DNA of 64,000 nucleotides from contig NC_132919.1 of NCBI RefSeq assembly GCF_047675955.1, positions 66,196,816 through 66,260,815 of the forward strand. Direction: 5' to 3'. The stretch is from Chlorocebus sabaeus. Taxonomy: Eukaryota; Chordata; Mammalia; Primates; Cercopithecidae. The position numbers and the translations under genes are program-made. Shown in pieces: positions 37,701-49,700 of the stretch; the stretch's first letter is position 1, and each line of letters begins with the position of its first letter. The notes below the pieces were generated by a model that was not told the origin of the DNA, did not search any database, and was given only the letters and a program-made list of their open reading frames with translations.

Positions 37701-40700
37701 GTTATTGAAAAAAGTTATTGGCAAAGAAAAGGATTAAGAAAGGATGTGTAATGGTCAAGACAGCCAGTAGGGGAAGAGAACAGTGTTGAAGAACCTGTAT
37801 AGATTTAGAACATGTAGACACATGGAGGAATATTACTTAACCAAGAAAGCAAAGAAGAATAGGTGTTCATTAGTCTAAAAAGGAAGAAAAGCGTAAATAA
37901 TCAAGATGGGTGAATGCAATATGAAATGAGAAGTAAGATAAATGGTAAAAAAAAAAAAAAAAAAGTGTGAGTTCTATTCTTGAATATCATTAATTTGATG
38001 ATGCAAATCAAATTTCTTTAATAAGAGGTCTCTGGAATTCTGCGGCAAATAAACTGTTGAGCTGGCTTGTTTATAGAGAAGCCAATATTGAAGTAATCAC
38101 ATGTCTTTGAATTATCTTTTTAAGTACAGAATTTTTTATTGGGGTTCATATCATGAATGTTTCGGCTTTCTTCTTCAGAGACATGGGAACAACTCAAGTC
38201 CCACTTGCAACACTTAAGAACATTCTCACGATGACTGTTGAACTGGAAAAACTGTAAGTTATTTTTTTCTTATATTTTTACTTAATTGGTTCTTTAGGTT
38301 TGTTTTATTATTTTTTAAAGTCAGGTTTATTGATATATAATTTTCATTTAATTCACCCTTTTTAAGGGTACAGTTTGATGAGTTTTGACAAATGTATAGT
38401 TACATAACCTCCACCACATTCCCAATATAAAGCATTTCTGTTGCCTCAAAAAGGCCCCTTGTATCCCTTTGTAGTCGATCCCCTCCCCCCACCATCAGCC
38501 CCTGTTAGCTACCAATCTGATTTCTGTTCCTATACTTTTGCCTTTTCCAGAATGTCTTATAAATGAAATCATATAGCGTGTCGCCTCTTGTGTTTGGCTT
38601 CTTTCACTTTGCTTTTTTTTTTTTTTTTTTTGAGATGGAGTCTCGCTGTCACCCAGGCTACAGAGCAGCGGCATGACCTAGGCTCACTGCAACCTCCGCC
38701 TCCCAGGTTCAAGCGATTCTCCTGCCTCAGCCTCCCGAGTAGCTTAGGTTACAGGTGCATGCCACCACGCCCAGCAAATTTTTGTATTTTTAGTAGAGAC
38801 AGGGTTTCACTATGTTGGCCAGGCTGGTTTCGAACTCCTGACCTCAATTGATCCACCCACCTCGGCCTCCCAAAGTGCTTGGGTTACAGGTGTGAGCCAC
38901 CACACTCGGCCCAGCAGATTCTTTTTTTTTTTTTTTTTTTTTTTTTGAGACAGAGCCTCGTTGCTGGAGTGCAGCAGCAAGATCTCAGCTCACCGCAACC
39001 TCTGCCTCCCAGGTTCAAACGATCAGCCTCCTGAGTAACTGGGATTATAGCCTCGCACCACCACACCCAGCTAATTTTTGTATTTTTAGTAGAGATGGGG
39101 TTTCTTCTTGTTGGCCAGGCTGGTCTCAAACTCCTGGCCTCACTTGATCCACCTGCCTTGGTCTCCCAAAGAGCTGGGATTACAGGCGTAAGCCACCACG
39201 CCTGGCCCGGTCCAGCAGATTCTTATATTTCAGTTTTTAAAGAAATGTTTGCCTTTCTACTGCTTGATGTGTAGTGGAATCTCATTGTGGTTTTAATTTG
39301 CATTTATTTAATAGCTAGTGATGTTGAATATTCATGTGCAAATATCTTCTTTACTAAATTGTTCAAATCTGTTCCCATATTTTAATTGGATATTAGTCTT
39401 TTTATTGAGGTTTTTTTTCCTGTAACCCCATGAGAGATTCATTATTATTGAATTTTAAGAGTGCTTTATAGAGTCTAGATAACAGGTCCTTTCAGGGACC
39501 AGGTACAGTGGTCCCTGCACATTGGGAGGCTGAGGCAGGAGGACTGCTTGAGGTCAGGAGTTTGAGACCACCTGGGCAATATGGTGAAACCTCGTCTCTA
39601 CCAAAAATATAAAAATCAGTCAGGTGTGGTGGTGCTCACCTGTGGTCCCAGCTACTCAGGAAGCTGAGGTGGGAGGATTGCTTGAGCCAGGAGGTCAAGG
39701 CTGCAGTGAGCTGTGATCACCACTGCACTCCAGCCTGGGTCACAGAATGAGATACTATCTCAAAAGTTAAACAAGTAAATAAAACAAAAAACAAGGCCTT
39801 TTAGATATGTGTTTGGTAAATATCTTCTCTCAGGTTGTGGTTTGTCTTTTCATTCTAAATATTTTCTAGCTGGGCACAGTGACTCACACCTGTAATCCCA
39901 GCACTTTGGGAGGACAAGGCAGGTGGATCACTTGAGGTCAGGAGTTCGAGACCATCCTGGCCAACGTGGCAAAACCCCCATCTCTACCCCCATCTCTACA
40001 GCCAGGTGTGGTGGCACACGCCTGTAATCCCAGCTACTCAGGAGGCTGAGGCACAAGAAGTGCTTGAACCTGGGAGGTGGAGGTTGCAATGAGCCAAGAT
40101 TGCACCACTGTACTCCAGCCTGAGCAACAGAGTGAGACTCTGTCTCAAAAAAAAAAAAAAAAAAATTAATAATAATAATTAAACTAAAAGTGTTTTCTGA
40201 AAAACAGAAGTTTTTAATTTTGATCAGCTTTAAGTTAGCAATTTTTTCTTATATGGTTTGTGCTTTTTTGTTTTTTACCTAAGAAATCTTTAAGAACCTG
40301 TTGTCTAATCCAAAGTGGAAAAGATTTACTCCTATGTCTTCTCCCAGAAATACTATAATTTAGGTCTATGATCCGTTTTTAGTTAATTTGAATATATGGT
40401 GTGAGGTATGTATTTTTTTTTTTTTTTTGGCAATTGTATATTTATTTTTTGGAGAAACGAGGTCTCACTATGTTGCCCAGGCTGGTTTCAAACTCCTGGC
40501 CTCAGTGATCCTCCTGCCTCACCCTCCCAGAGTACTGGGATTACAGGCATGAGGCACCGTGCCTGGCCTTCTTTGCAGTTATATATATATACAGATATGT
40601 GTGTACGGTGTGTGTGTGTATATATATATGTGTGTGTATATATATATATGTGTGTGTATATATGTGTATGTGTGTATGTGTATATATGTGTGTGTGTATA

Positions 40701-43700
40701 TATATATCTCAGCCAGGTGTGGTGGCACATGCCTGTAGTCCCAGCTACTAGGGAGGCTGAGGTGGGAGGGTCACTTGAACTCAGGAGGTGGAGGTTGCAG
40801 TGAGCCAAGATGGCACCACTGCACTCCAGCCTGGGTGACAGAGCAAGACGTTGTCTTAAAAAAAAATTATATATATATGTGTATATATGTGTGTATATGT
40901 GTGTATATATATGTGTGTGTGTATATATATGTATATATTTCTGCAGGGCCCTACTGTGAGTTTGTTACACAACTGACTGCAACTTAAATAGTGCCACCAC
41001 CCCACAATATGGCAAACTAAATAGAAACTCTGTTTTGCTAAGGCTGGTTGAGGGCAGTATGCAAGATTAGCATGGAAAGGGCCCTTCATTTCACACTCTG
41101 TTAATTTTTGTCAGGTCACTTTCTTATCTTGACCACATTGTCAGATCTGTTTTACTGCTCTAGCCTCACTTCCCTCAGCCTCCTGCAGCATCTTCCCTGT
41201 CAGCTAGATCCCTTCCTCTCTGGATGAAGTCCTCTTCATCAACCAGCTTTCTCACTTGGTTCTCTAAGACAGTGAGGATCTGTCTGCTTTTTTCTTGACC
41301 ATTAGTGGATAGGAAAAAAGCTCTCATTCTCTGTAACCATTTGTCACTGAGGCCATAAAGACATTGAACTAACTGCCTTATGGGAGTTCATTACTGGAAG
41401 TCTTCAGGAGTTTACACATTGATATACAAAGTAAGTAGGCCAGTGCATTTGAGTCTTGGCTCATGTGTAATGATCTTTAATGGCGTATTGAAAAATTACC
41501 ATTCTCAAGTAAGGATAATGTATACGTCAGGTCATTTATAGTCTCAAAGATTTGTCAGTATACTTTAAAACAATCCTGGGAACAGTTCTATATTGAAGGA
41601 GACTGAAGAATCATGAACGCTAGGCGGCGCTGGGGCTGGCAAGCACGTGGCGGAGGCGGTGCCGACGCGGGCTGCTGAGGCGGGCAGAGGGTTGGTGGTG
41701 CCTGGAAGCCTGTCACTGGCACGGTCCCAGTGGGGTGCTCGGCAGCGGGCATGTCGCTCGTGGGGCTGAAGAACCATTTCTACAAGGCAAGCCAGCTGGT
41801 CAGTGAGAAGGTGGGAGGGGCTGAGGGGACCAAGCTGGATGATGACTTCAAAGAGATGGAGAAGAAAGTGGATGTCACCAGCAAGGCAGTGACGGAAGTG
41901 CTGGCCAGGACCATCAAGTACCTGCAGCCCAACCCAAACCTCGCAGGTAAGCTGACCATGCTCAACATGGTGTCCGAGATCCGGGACCAGGTGAAGAACC
42001 CCAGCTACCTGCAGTTGGAGGGGCTCCTGAGCGAGTGCCTGATCTGCCACCTGAAGGAGCTGGGCGGTGAGTCCAACTTCGGTGACACACTGCTGGATGT
42101 CGGGGAGTCCATGAAGCACCTGGTGGAGGTGAAGGACTCCCTGGACGTAGAGGTCAAACAGAACTTCATTGACCCCCTCCAGAACCTGTGCGAGAACAAC
42201 CTGAAGGAGATCCAGCACCACCAGTTGGAGGGCTGCCGCCTGGACATTGACTAAAGGAAGAAGTGGCAGGGCAAGATCCCCAGTGAGGAGCTGCGCCAGG
42301 TGCTGGAGAAGTTTGAGGAGTCCAAGGAGGTGGCAGAAACCAGCATGCACAACCTCCTGGAGACCAACATCAAGCAGGTGAGTCAGCTCTCAACCCTGGT
42401 GGAGGCGCAGCTGGACTGCTACCAGCAGGCCGTGCAGATCCCGGACAAGCTGGCAGAGAAGCCCAAGCGCAGAATGCAGGAAGCTTCCTCAGGCTGCAAG
42501 CAGGAGTATAAGCCCAAGTCCCGGGAGCCCTTTGACCTCGGAGAGCCTGAGCAGTCCAACGGGGGCTTCCCCAGCACCACAGTCCCCAAGATCGCAGCTT
42601 CGTCTTTCCGATCTTCCGACAAGCCCATCTGGACTCCTAGCAGGAGCATGCCGCCCCTAGAAGAGCGGAGCTGCAAGGTGCTGTACAACTTCGAACCCTA
42701 GAACCATGGGGAGCTGGGCTTCCATGAGGATGACGTCATCACCTTGACCAACCAGATCAACTACAACTGGTATAGGGCATGCTGGATGGCCAGTCGGGCT
42801 TCTTCCTGCTCAGCTACGTGGACACGCTCGTGCCCCTGCCGCAGTGACTCGCCAGTGCCCCGCCCCTCTGTCCACACTGGGCGGCACCCCCTGCCAGGTC
42901 TTCTGCCTTCCACCGGGCTCCTACTGCTAGGATGGTGTCCGAGCCTGCCGGTGCCACCCAGTCCCAGGTCCTCGAGGTACTCCCTGAGCAGGGAGCCACA
43001 CTTGGGTGGGGGGCTTATCTGGGTGGGTGGGGACGCCTGTTTACTCTGGCACTGACCCCCAACGGTGACAGCTCCCTTCTCTACTCCATTGCGCCAGCCT
43101 CCTCCCTGCTGCCCAACTCCTTGCCCAGCTGGCCGAGGCGGGGCTAACCCTAAGGTGCTCTCACAAACACTAATGTTCCACCGCAGCAGCACCCACCTCC
43201 GTCCTGACCCCACAGGGACCCGGCCCACTGCCTGCCCTCGAGTCCTGTGGCCTTAATAGGATGAGATCGAGCGTCCCCCTGGGGTGACTCAGAGACAGGA
43301 CCTTGGTTTTAAATCCTGTCCCAGCCTGGTGCTGGAGATGGGCCCTGGCCCCACTCCAGGGCCACTGCACCCCTACCTCACACATGCACTCCTTCTCCCC
43401 AAGGTCAGGGCAGGGGGCCTCACTGCTTCCCCTGCCTGCTGTCAGCTTGCAGCCCGGGGACAGAGGCCAGCTGGGATCTGCCCCAGGACAGAGAACATAG
43501 CCTCCTTCAGGGCCCCGCCTCCAAAGCCCCTCCCTCACAAAGCCAAGTACCTTTTCAGCTTTTCAACTGCCCCCAGCCAGGACCATGGAGGCCTGTGTCA
43601 CTCTAGCACAAGCTGCCACCACCAACCACCCACATACACCCCAGCACACTTCGCACGGGACCACAGCCCCAGCCATGCTGTTGAGGGCCAAGCACAAAGG

Positions 43701-46700
43701 CTCCAGTGAGCAAATGTTAAAGCTCCTGGTGGCCAGGCCTCCACTTTCCCAGCCGCTACCACCCCACCCTGTGGGAAGTGGCCCTGACCATCTCCTCTAG
43801 GCCACAGCAGGCAGCCCCGGGGTCTCCAGGCCCCTGCCCAGACCAGCAGGTCCGCAGCCCCAACATCTGCTTCCTCTGTCACCCGATCCAAAATCGATGA
43901 AATGGGGGGTCCTCTGGACTGGGCCACATTCACATTCCTCTCCCACTGTGGCCCAGCCTGAAGCCTCTGGACCCCAGGCTCTGCTCTGCACCCACCTTGT
44001 CAGCAGTACATGAAGGGCACAGACACCCTGGCAGAGATGAGCACACAGCCTTGAACACGGTCCAGGGCAAAGTGAAATGTGTGCCTGAATTTTGTAAACA
44101 GAAGTATTAAATGTCTTTCTACAAAAAGAAAAAAAAATCATGAACACTAAATGTAATGTCTGATGTTTGGTGATGTTTGATTGGATTCTCAATTTTTTAA
44201 GCCATGATATGATTAGGACAATTGTGAAAATGTGTATATGGACTACATAGTAGACAATAATAATATTAAGTTCCATTGGGTGATGATAGTATTCTGGTTA
44301 TGTAGGAGAATGCCTTGGTTCTTGGGGGCTGCACACTGAAGTATTTAATGGTGAAGGGTCATTATGTCTGCAGCTGACTCAGATGGTTTGTCCAGAAAAT
44401 GTATAGACAAACACACATGGAAAGCAAATGTGACAAAGTATTAGCTACTGTGGATTCCAGATGAAAGTTATACAGGTGTTCATTAGACCATTTGAAAATG
44501 CTTCCCAGCCATCCTAAGGCTTAAAGAAAAAAAAAGAAAATGTTTAAAATCAAAAGTTGGGGGCAGGAAAAGAGTTACAAAACCTCTGGGCTCATGCCTA
44601 TAATCCCAGCACTTTGGGAGACCAAGGAGAAAGGGTTGCTTGAGCTCGGGAGTTTGAGACCAGCCTGGGCAACATGATGAAACCTCATCTCTACAAAATA
44701 TACAAAAATGAGCCAGGCGTGGTGGCACACACCTGTAGTTCTAGCTACTCAGGAGGCTGAGGTGGGAGGATCACTTGAGCTCAGGAGACAGAGGCTTCAG
44801 TGAGCCAAGATTGTACCACTGCACTCAGCCTGTGTAACAGAGCGAGACCCGGCTTCAAAACAAACAAAAGAAACACCTTTGTGTCAGAGTTAAGGTTGCT
44901 GTATAATAAAATGCTGGGGTACGGTTCTGGGTCCATTCCACATGAAGATCAGAGGCTTCCACTGGACCCAAAGGAATAATACCAGTCCCTTGTGATTATT
45001 CCTCTGTAGGTGTGAAATATGTGTCAGGCCAACTTATTGGATTCAGTTTTAATCTAAAACTCTATACATTGTACCCCCAACTCACAGACTTCAGGTATCC
45101 ATGAAACACTCTTCTGTCTCCACAGTCTTAATGTGGCCCTAATAAAGCCATCCTTTTGGAGGACTCAGAAAAGCGCGCCCCCTCCCCCCTCGCCCACAAC
45201 CTCTGTAACGTAATAATTATAGTAGTTAACATTTATTGAGCACTCACTGTGTGCCAGGCATTTTTCAGGTATTGATTCATTTAATCCTCAAAACTCATTA
45301 AAGGTAGGTACTATTATAACAAGGCCAAGGAACAGAGATTAAGCAGTTTTCCCAAATTCACGTTATTAGTGGAGCTGGGATTTAAGCTTAGTCTGGCTGT
45401 GGAATCTGTGTTCTTAATGTCCATGCTATACTGCCTAAGATTAACCTTTTACTCCAGTTACAGAGATTGTTTTTTTCTCTCTGAAACTGCCCCCAATAAG
45501 CCATAACAATAAATTAATCAATTGTCTTGGTTATCTCTTTTGCCCAAATTTATACTTTGAAAAAAATTCAACCATGCCAGAAAGATGAAAGAATAGTACA
45601 GAATCCAATCAAAGATCAGGCACTGCATGTCATGTCTTCATTTCCTTTAATCTAAAACATTCCTCTACTTTCTTTGATCTTTCATGACATTGGCATTTTT
45701 TAAGAGTCAAAGATAGTTGTCTTGTAAATTGTCCTACAATCTGGATTTCTCTGTTTCCTCATGATGAGATTCAAGTGAAGCATTTTTGGGAAGAATACTG
45801 TATAGGCGATGTATCCTTCCTGCCTCGGCATCGCAGGTGACCTGTAACATGAGGTTTGATCACTTGTTGAAGGTGATCTTCCAGGTCTCTCCACTGTAGT
45901 TATTTTGCTGGGTGTGGTGGCTCATGCTTATAATCCCAGCACTTTGGAAGGCTGAGACGAGCAGATTGCTGGAGTCTAGGAGTTTTAGACCAGCCTGAGC
46001 AAAAGGTGAAACCCTGTGTCTGCTAAATATACAAAAAAAAAAAAAAATTAGCTGGGCATGGTGGTGCAAGCCTATAGTCCCAGGGACTGAATTTGGAGGG
46101 TCACTTGAGCCCAGAGGGGTCAAGGCTGCAGTGAGCTATGATTTTGCCACTGTATTTCATTCAGCCTGGGTGATAGAGTGAGACCTTGTCTCGTTTTTTA
46201 AGAAAAGTAATTTTTCCCATAGTTAATAAATAATCTGTGAGGTGGTACTTTGAGATCACTGAAGATCCTGTTCTCAGATGTCTTTTCACCCAGCTGTCCA
46301 TCAGTGATAATCCTTGTCTGAATCAATTTTTATTACTGGTGGTTGCAAAGTGACACTTTTTAAAATTCTGTCATTCCTTCCACATTTATTATCTGGCTTT
46401 ATTTCATTAAAGAACTCCCCTTCTTTCTTTTTTAATATCATTCTTCATTGATTCTTTTTAATATATTAATTATGTTATAGCTTATTATTGTTGTTATTCT
46501 TTTGAATGCTCAAATTGTCCAGATTTGACCAATGCAATCTCTGTTACTTTTTAACCCCACAATCCAGGTTGAACTAAACTATTTTTAATGCCCAGAGTAA
46601 TTTCTAGTATTTCCCACTCCCAAAAGGAATTGAGAAAGGGCCTCCAGAAGTTGGGGACTTATTCAGACTCTTCTTAGAAGTCTACCTTCTTCCTGTGTAC

Positions 46701-49700
46701 TTTCAGCCCAAAGTGAGACTTTTGAGTTGGGAAGAGATACTTCTGAATTAAACTACTGATCAGTGTCACCCAATTCTAATCCCAACCACCTTTATTCTAG
46801 GCATACCATACTCACTGCAATGCTTATCCTTCGGTTGGGCACCTTTGTCCTCCTTCCTATTGGCCTTCTAGTTCCTACCCAACTGTTCAGTCCACAGGCC
46901 TCAATAACACCTTTTCGCCCAGCCCTCTGGTAGTGTTGGCCTGCCTCCTTTACCTTCTCAACCGCTTTACCACTAATTTATTGTTCTCTGTTTTCATCTA
47001 TAGGATCTTACCTAGCCGTATGGCCTGCTGCCTCTGCCAATTTAAAAACAGCATTGAGGCTGTCTGCAAGACAGTCAAGCTGCATTGCAACAGTGCATGT
47101 CTGACAAACACCATACATTGTCGTGAGTCCAAATTGCCTGGTGATCAATTGTTACATTATTTTAAGTATTTGTTTTTAAATTTTTTATTTTTAATTGATA
47201 AATTTGTAAAGTGATGATATAATTGCTTTATTTTTATTTACTCATTCAGAGTTAAACTCCCTCAATTTCTGAACTATTCCCTTGCTGAGAGTCAGGTTCT
47301 CAGTTATTATTAGAAAATGTAATAATAGAATTGTTCCATATTCATAAAGGACCAAGACAAAGGAATGGGAAGACTAGGGAATAACATTAACATCCACACA
47401 CTGTGTACTGTGCTCTGTGCTTGATGCTTTGCCCCCAGTGATAATTTCTTCATACAGTGCAATGTAGTTTGTAAGCTGGTTTTATATCCATGAGATCTCA
47501 AGTACTCTTGGCCTTATAGGACAGATGTAGATCCGGTTTTGTTTTTGTTTTTGTTTTTACAATTTTATAAGAGTACACGTGATGCTATTTTATTTGAAGC
47601 CTGAGAGCTTCTGGTTCCATAACCAGAAATTGCTACCTGGCTCTTCTAATGGAATGAGGGATTTTCCAAGCTTAGACCATCCAACTCTGAACGTGCTCTG
47701 AATCTCAAACCTTTCTATTCACAGAACAAATGCTCAAGTGCTTTCAGAAGTTTTTCTGTAGATTAGGTTTATTAGCACCAACTTCATAACTTCTAAAATG
47801 TGACTGCTTTCATGTCCAGATAGCTTGAAAACTGGTATCTACCAGTAATATGGGGTGGATGATGAATAATGCTTGACTACTTATTTAAAGAAAATGTTGC
47901 TTATTTTTCAAAACTTCTTTTTACCAATTATATTCTTCCCTTCTCCCCAAGAGGTGGGCAGAAAAGCACTGGTAATCTCCTTTTACAGATGAAGAAAAAC
48001 AAGATCAGAGGTGCTAAGTGCTGTACCTTGTGCCAGGTCTTCTGTCCCAATTCTGGGTTCTCCCCAAGCCCATGTTTCTCCTTTCTCACAATCTTTACTT
48101 CTTCCTCTGACCCTCAGCACCACCCAAAATACTTTTAATTCTGGAAAATAAAATCAGCTGCACACTGGCACACTTGACCTTCATGCATTCAGAAGCTTTG
48201 GATGATTCTGCATCCAAAATATTAGAGATGAAATGAAAGCAAAGTAGGCATCTGACAAAAGTTGCTTTTTCCCTTCTGCATTTTAGGACCTCAAGTAATG
48301 TTTATCCAGAAACTGCTGTCATACCATAGATTCATTGTATATTTAACAACATAGGCATACAGACTGGCAAATTAAAAACCTCTTAACCTACACCCTGAAT
48401 CCCTGCCCAAATTTAAGAAAAGAATTAGGGTGGACACGGTGTTTTTTCCATGTCGCGTCTTCTGTGATGGAGCTACAGTATGTGGGAACAGAGAATGGGG
48501 TGGGTGGGTGGAGCGTGTGCCAGATGAGGACCTATCAGCAATGGGAGGGGCTCTCCACATTAGCATCTCCACCCTGCTCCTCTCAGAGGACCGCCTTCCA
48601 TTGCATTCAGCTGTGATGGTAGCAAGAACACGGGTACACTGAGGACAAGGAGAGAGGGAGCCTTGTGCTCTCTCTTTGCATCTGAGGCAGGACAGCACAG
48701 GGTACGGAGCAGTCTGCAGAGAGGCCAGCTCATCAGGTCATCATGGTAGCACTTGTCTTCCACCTTGAGCTTTGAGCACTGGGCAACTGGTCCCTGGGGA
48801 TCAATAGAATAATCCTAAGCAGACTTACTCTGTGTCACACTATGGAATGTTCCAAGTAGGTGGCCATGTTTTCAAAAGATGTCTTTTCTCCTTTTGTTGT
48901 TGCCATTTCGTAGGTTTAGGATTGGGTGTGTGTTTCTCCTCTCTGAATGGCACTCGAATGTTTGCTGACTCCTACTCTGTGTGACTGGGGTGTACAGCTA
49001 TGGACTGATGCATGCCGTCCCGTCATCTTTCAGGATCAAAGCAGTCTCTTCTTTTTTCACAGCTGAAGAAGCATCTGTAGGGAATCCAGAAGGAGCGTTC
49101 ATGAAGGTGTTACAGGCCCGGAAGAAGCACACGAGCACTGAGCTGACTATTGAGCCGGAGGCGCCCTCAGACAGCAGTGGCATCAACTTGTCAGGCTTTG
49201 GGAGTGAGCAGCTAGACACCAATGACGAGAGTGAGGTTATCAGTGCACTGAGTTACATCTTGCCGTATTTCTCAGCAGGAAATCTAGATGCGGAATCAAT
49301 GTTGTTACCGTTCATGAAACTGCTCTTTTCTAATGCACAAGATGGAGACAGGCCCCTGAGTATTTTGCAAAACAATACAAAGGGCCCCTCTCTTCAACCT
49401 GCATCCAACAACTCAACTTATGAAAGTAAATTGAGAAAGCTGTACTTCCTGGAAAATATGTTAGATACAGAAATACAAGAAAAAATCGATAAAGTTAAAA
49501 GGGAAGAAAAAACTGCCATGCTTATGCAGACCAGCCTTCTAGGTAACAAATTTAAACACCAAATATTTGAAAAGAAATTAGAAACTGTCCAACCACAGGA
49601 AAACAGCCTGGTAAAGATTCAAAGTGTAGGCAAAAACCTGCAGAGAGTGAACAGAGTCCTCACGGGCCCAAGGAGCATCCAGAAAAGGCACTTCAAAGAG

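Noticed and set aside
41565..42350. 261-codon antisense frame
   Set aside because: GC-rich shadow of the SH3GL1 pseudogene on the other strand; leucine/valine/glutamine-rich nonsense composition.
42761..44276. Several 100-159-codon frames on both strands
   Set aside because: All lie in the GC-rich 3' UTR of the SH3GL1 retrocopy, where stop codons are rare by composition.
47004..47214. Reading exon 8 on to 47214 as a terminal exon
   Set aside because: The gtgagt donor at 47123 and restoration of the family sequence PEEASVGNPEG on joining exon 9 favour splicing.
48372..48698. 108-codon antisense frame in intron 8
   Set aside because: No splice, promoter or protein-family signal; length is within chance for this GC content.
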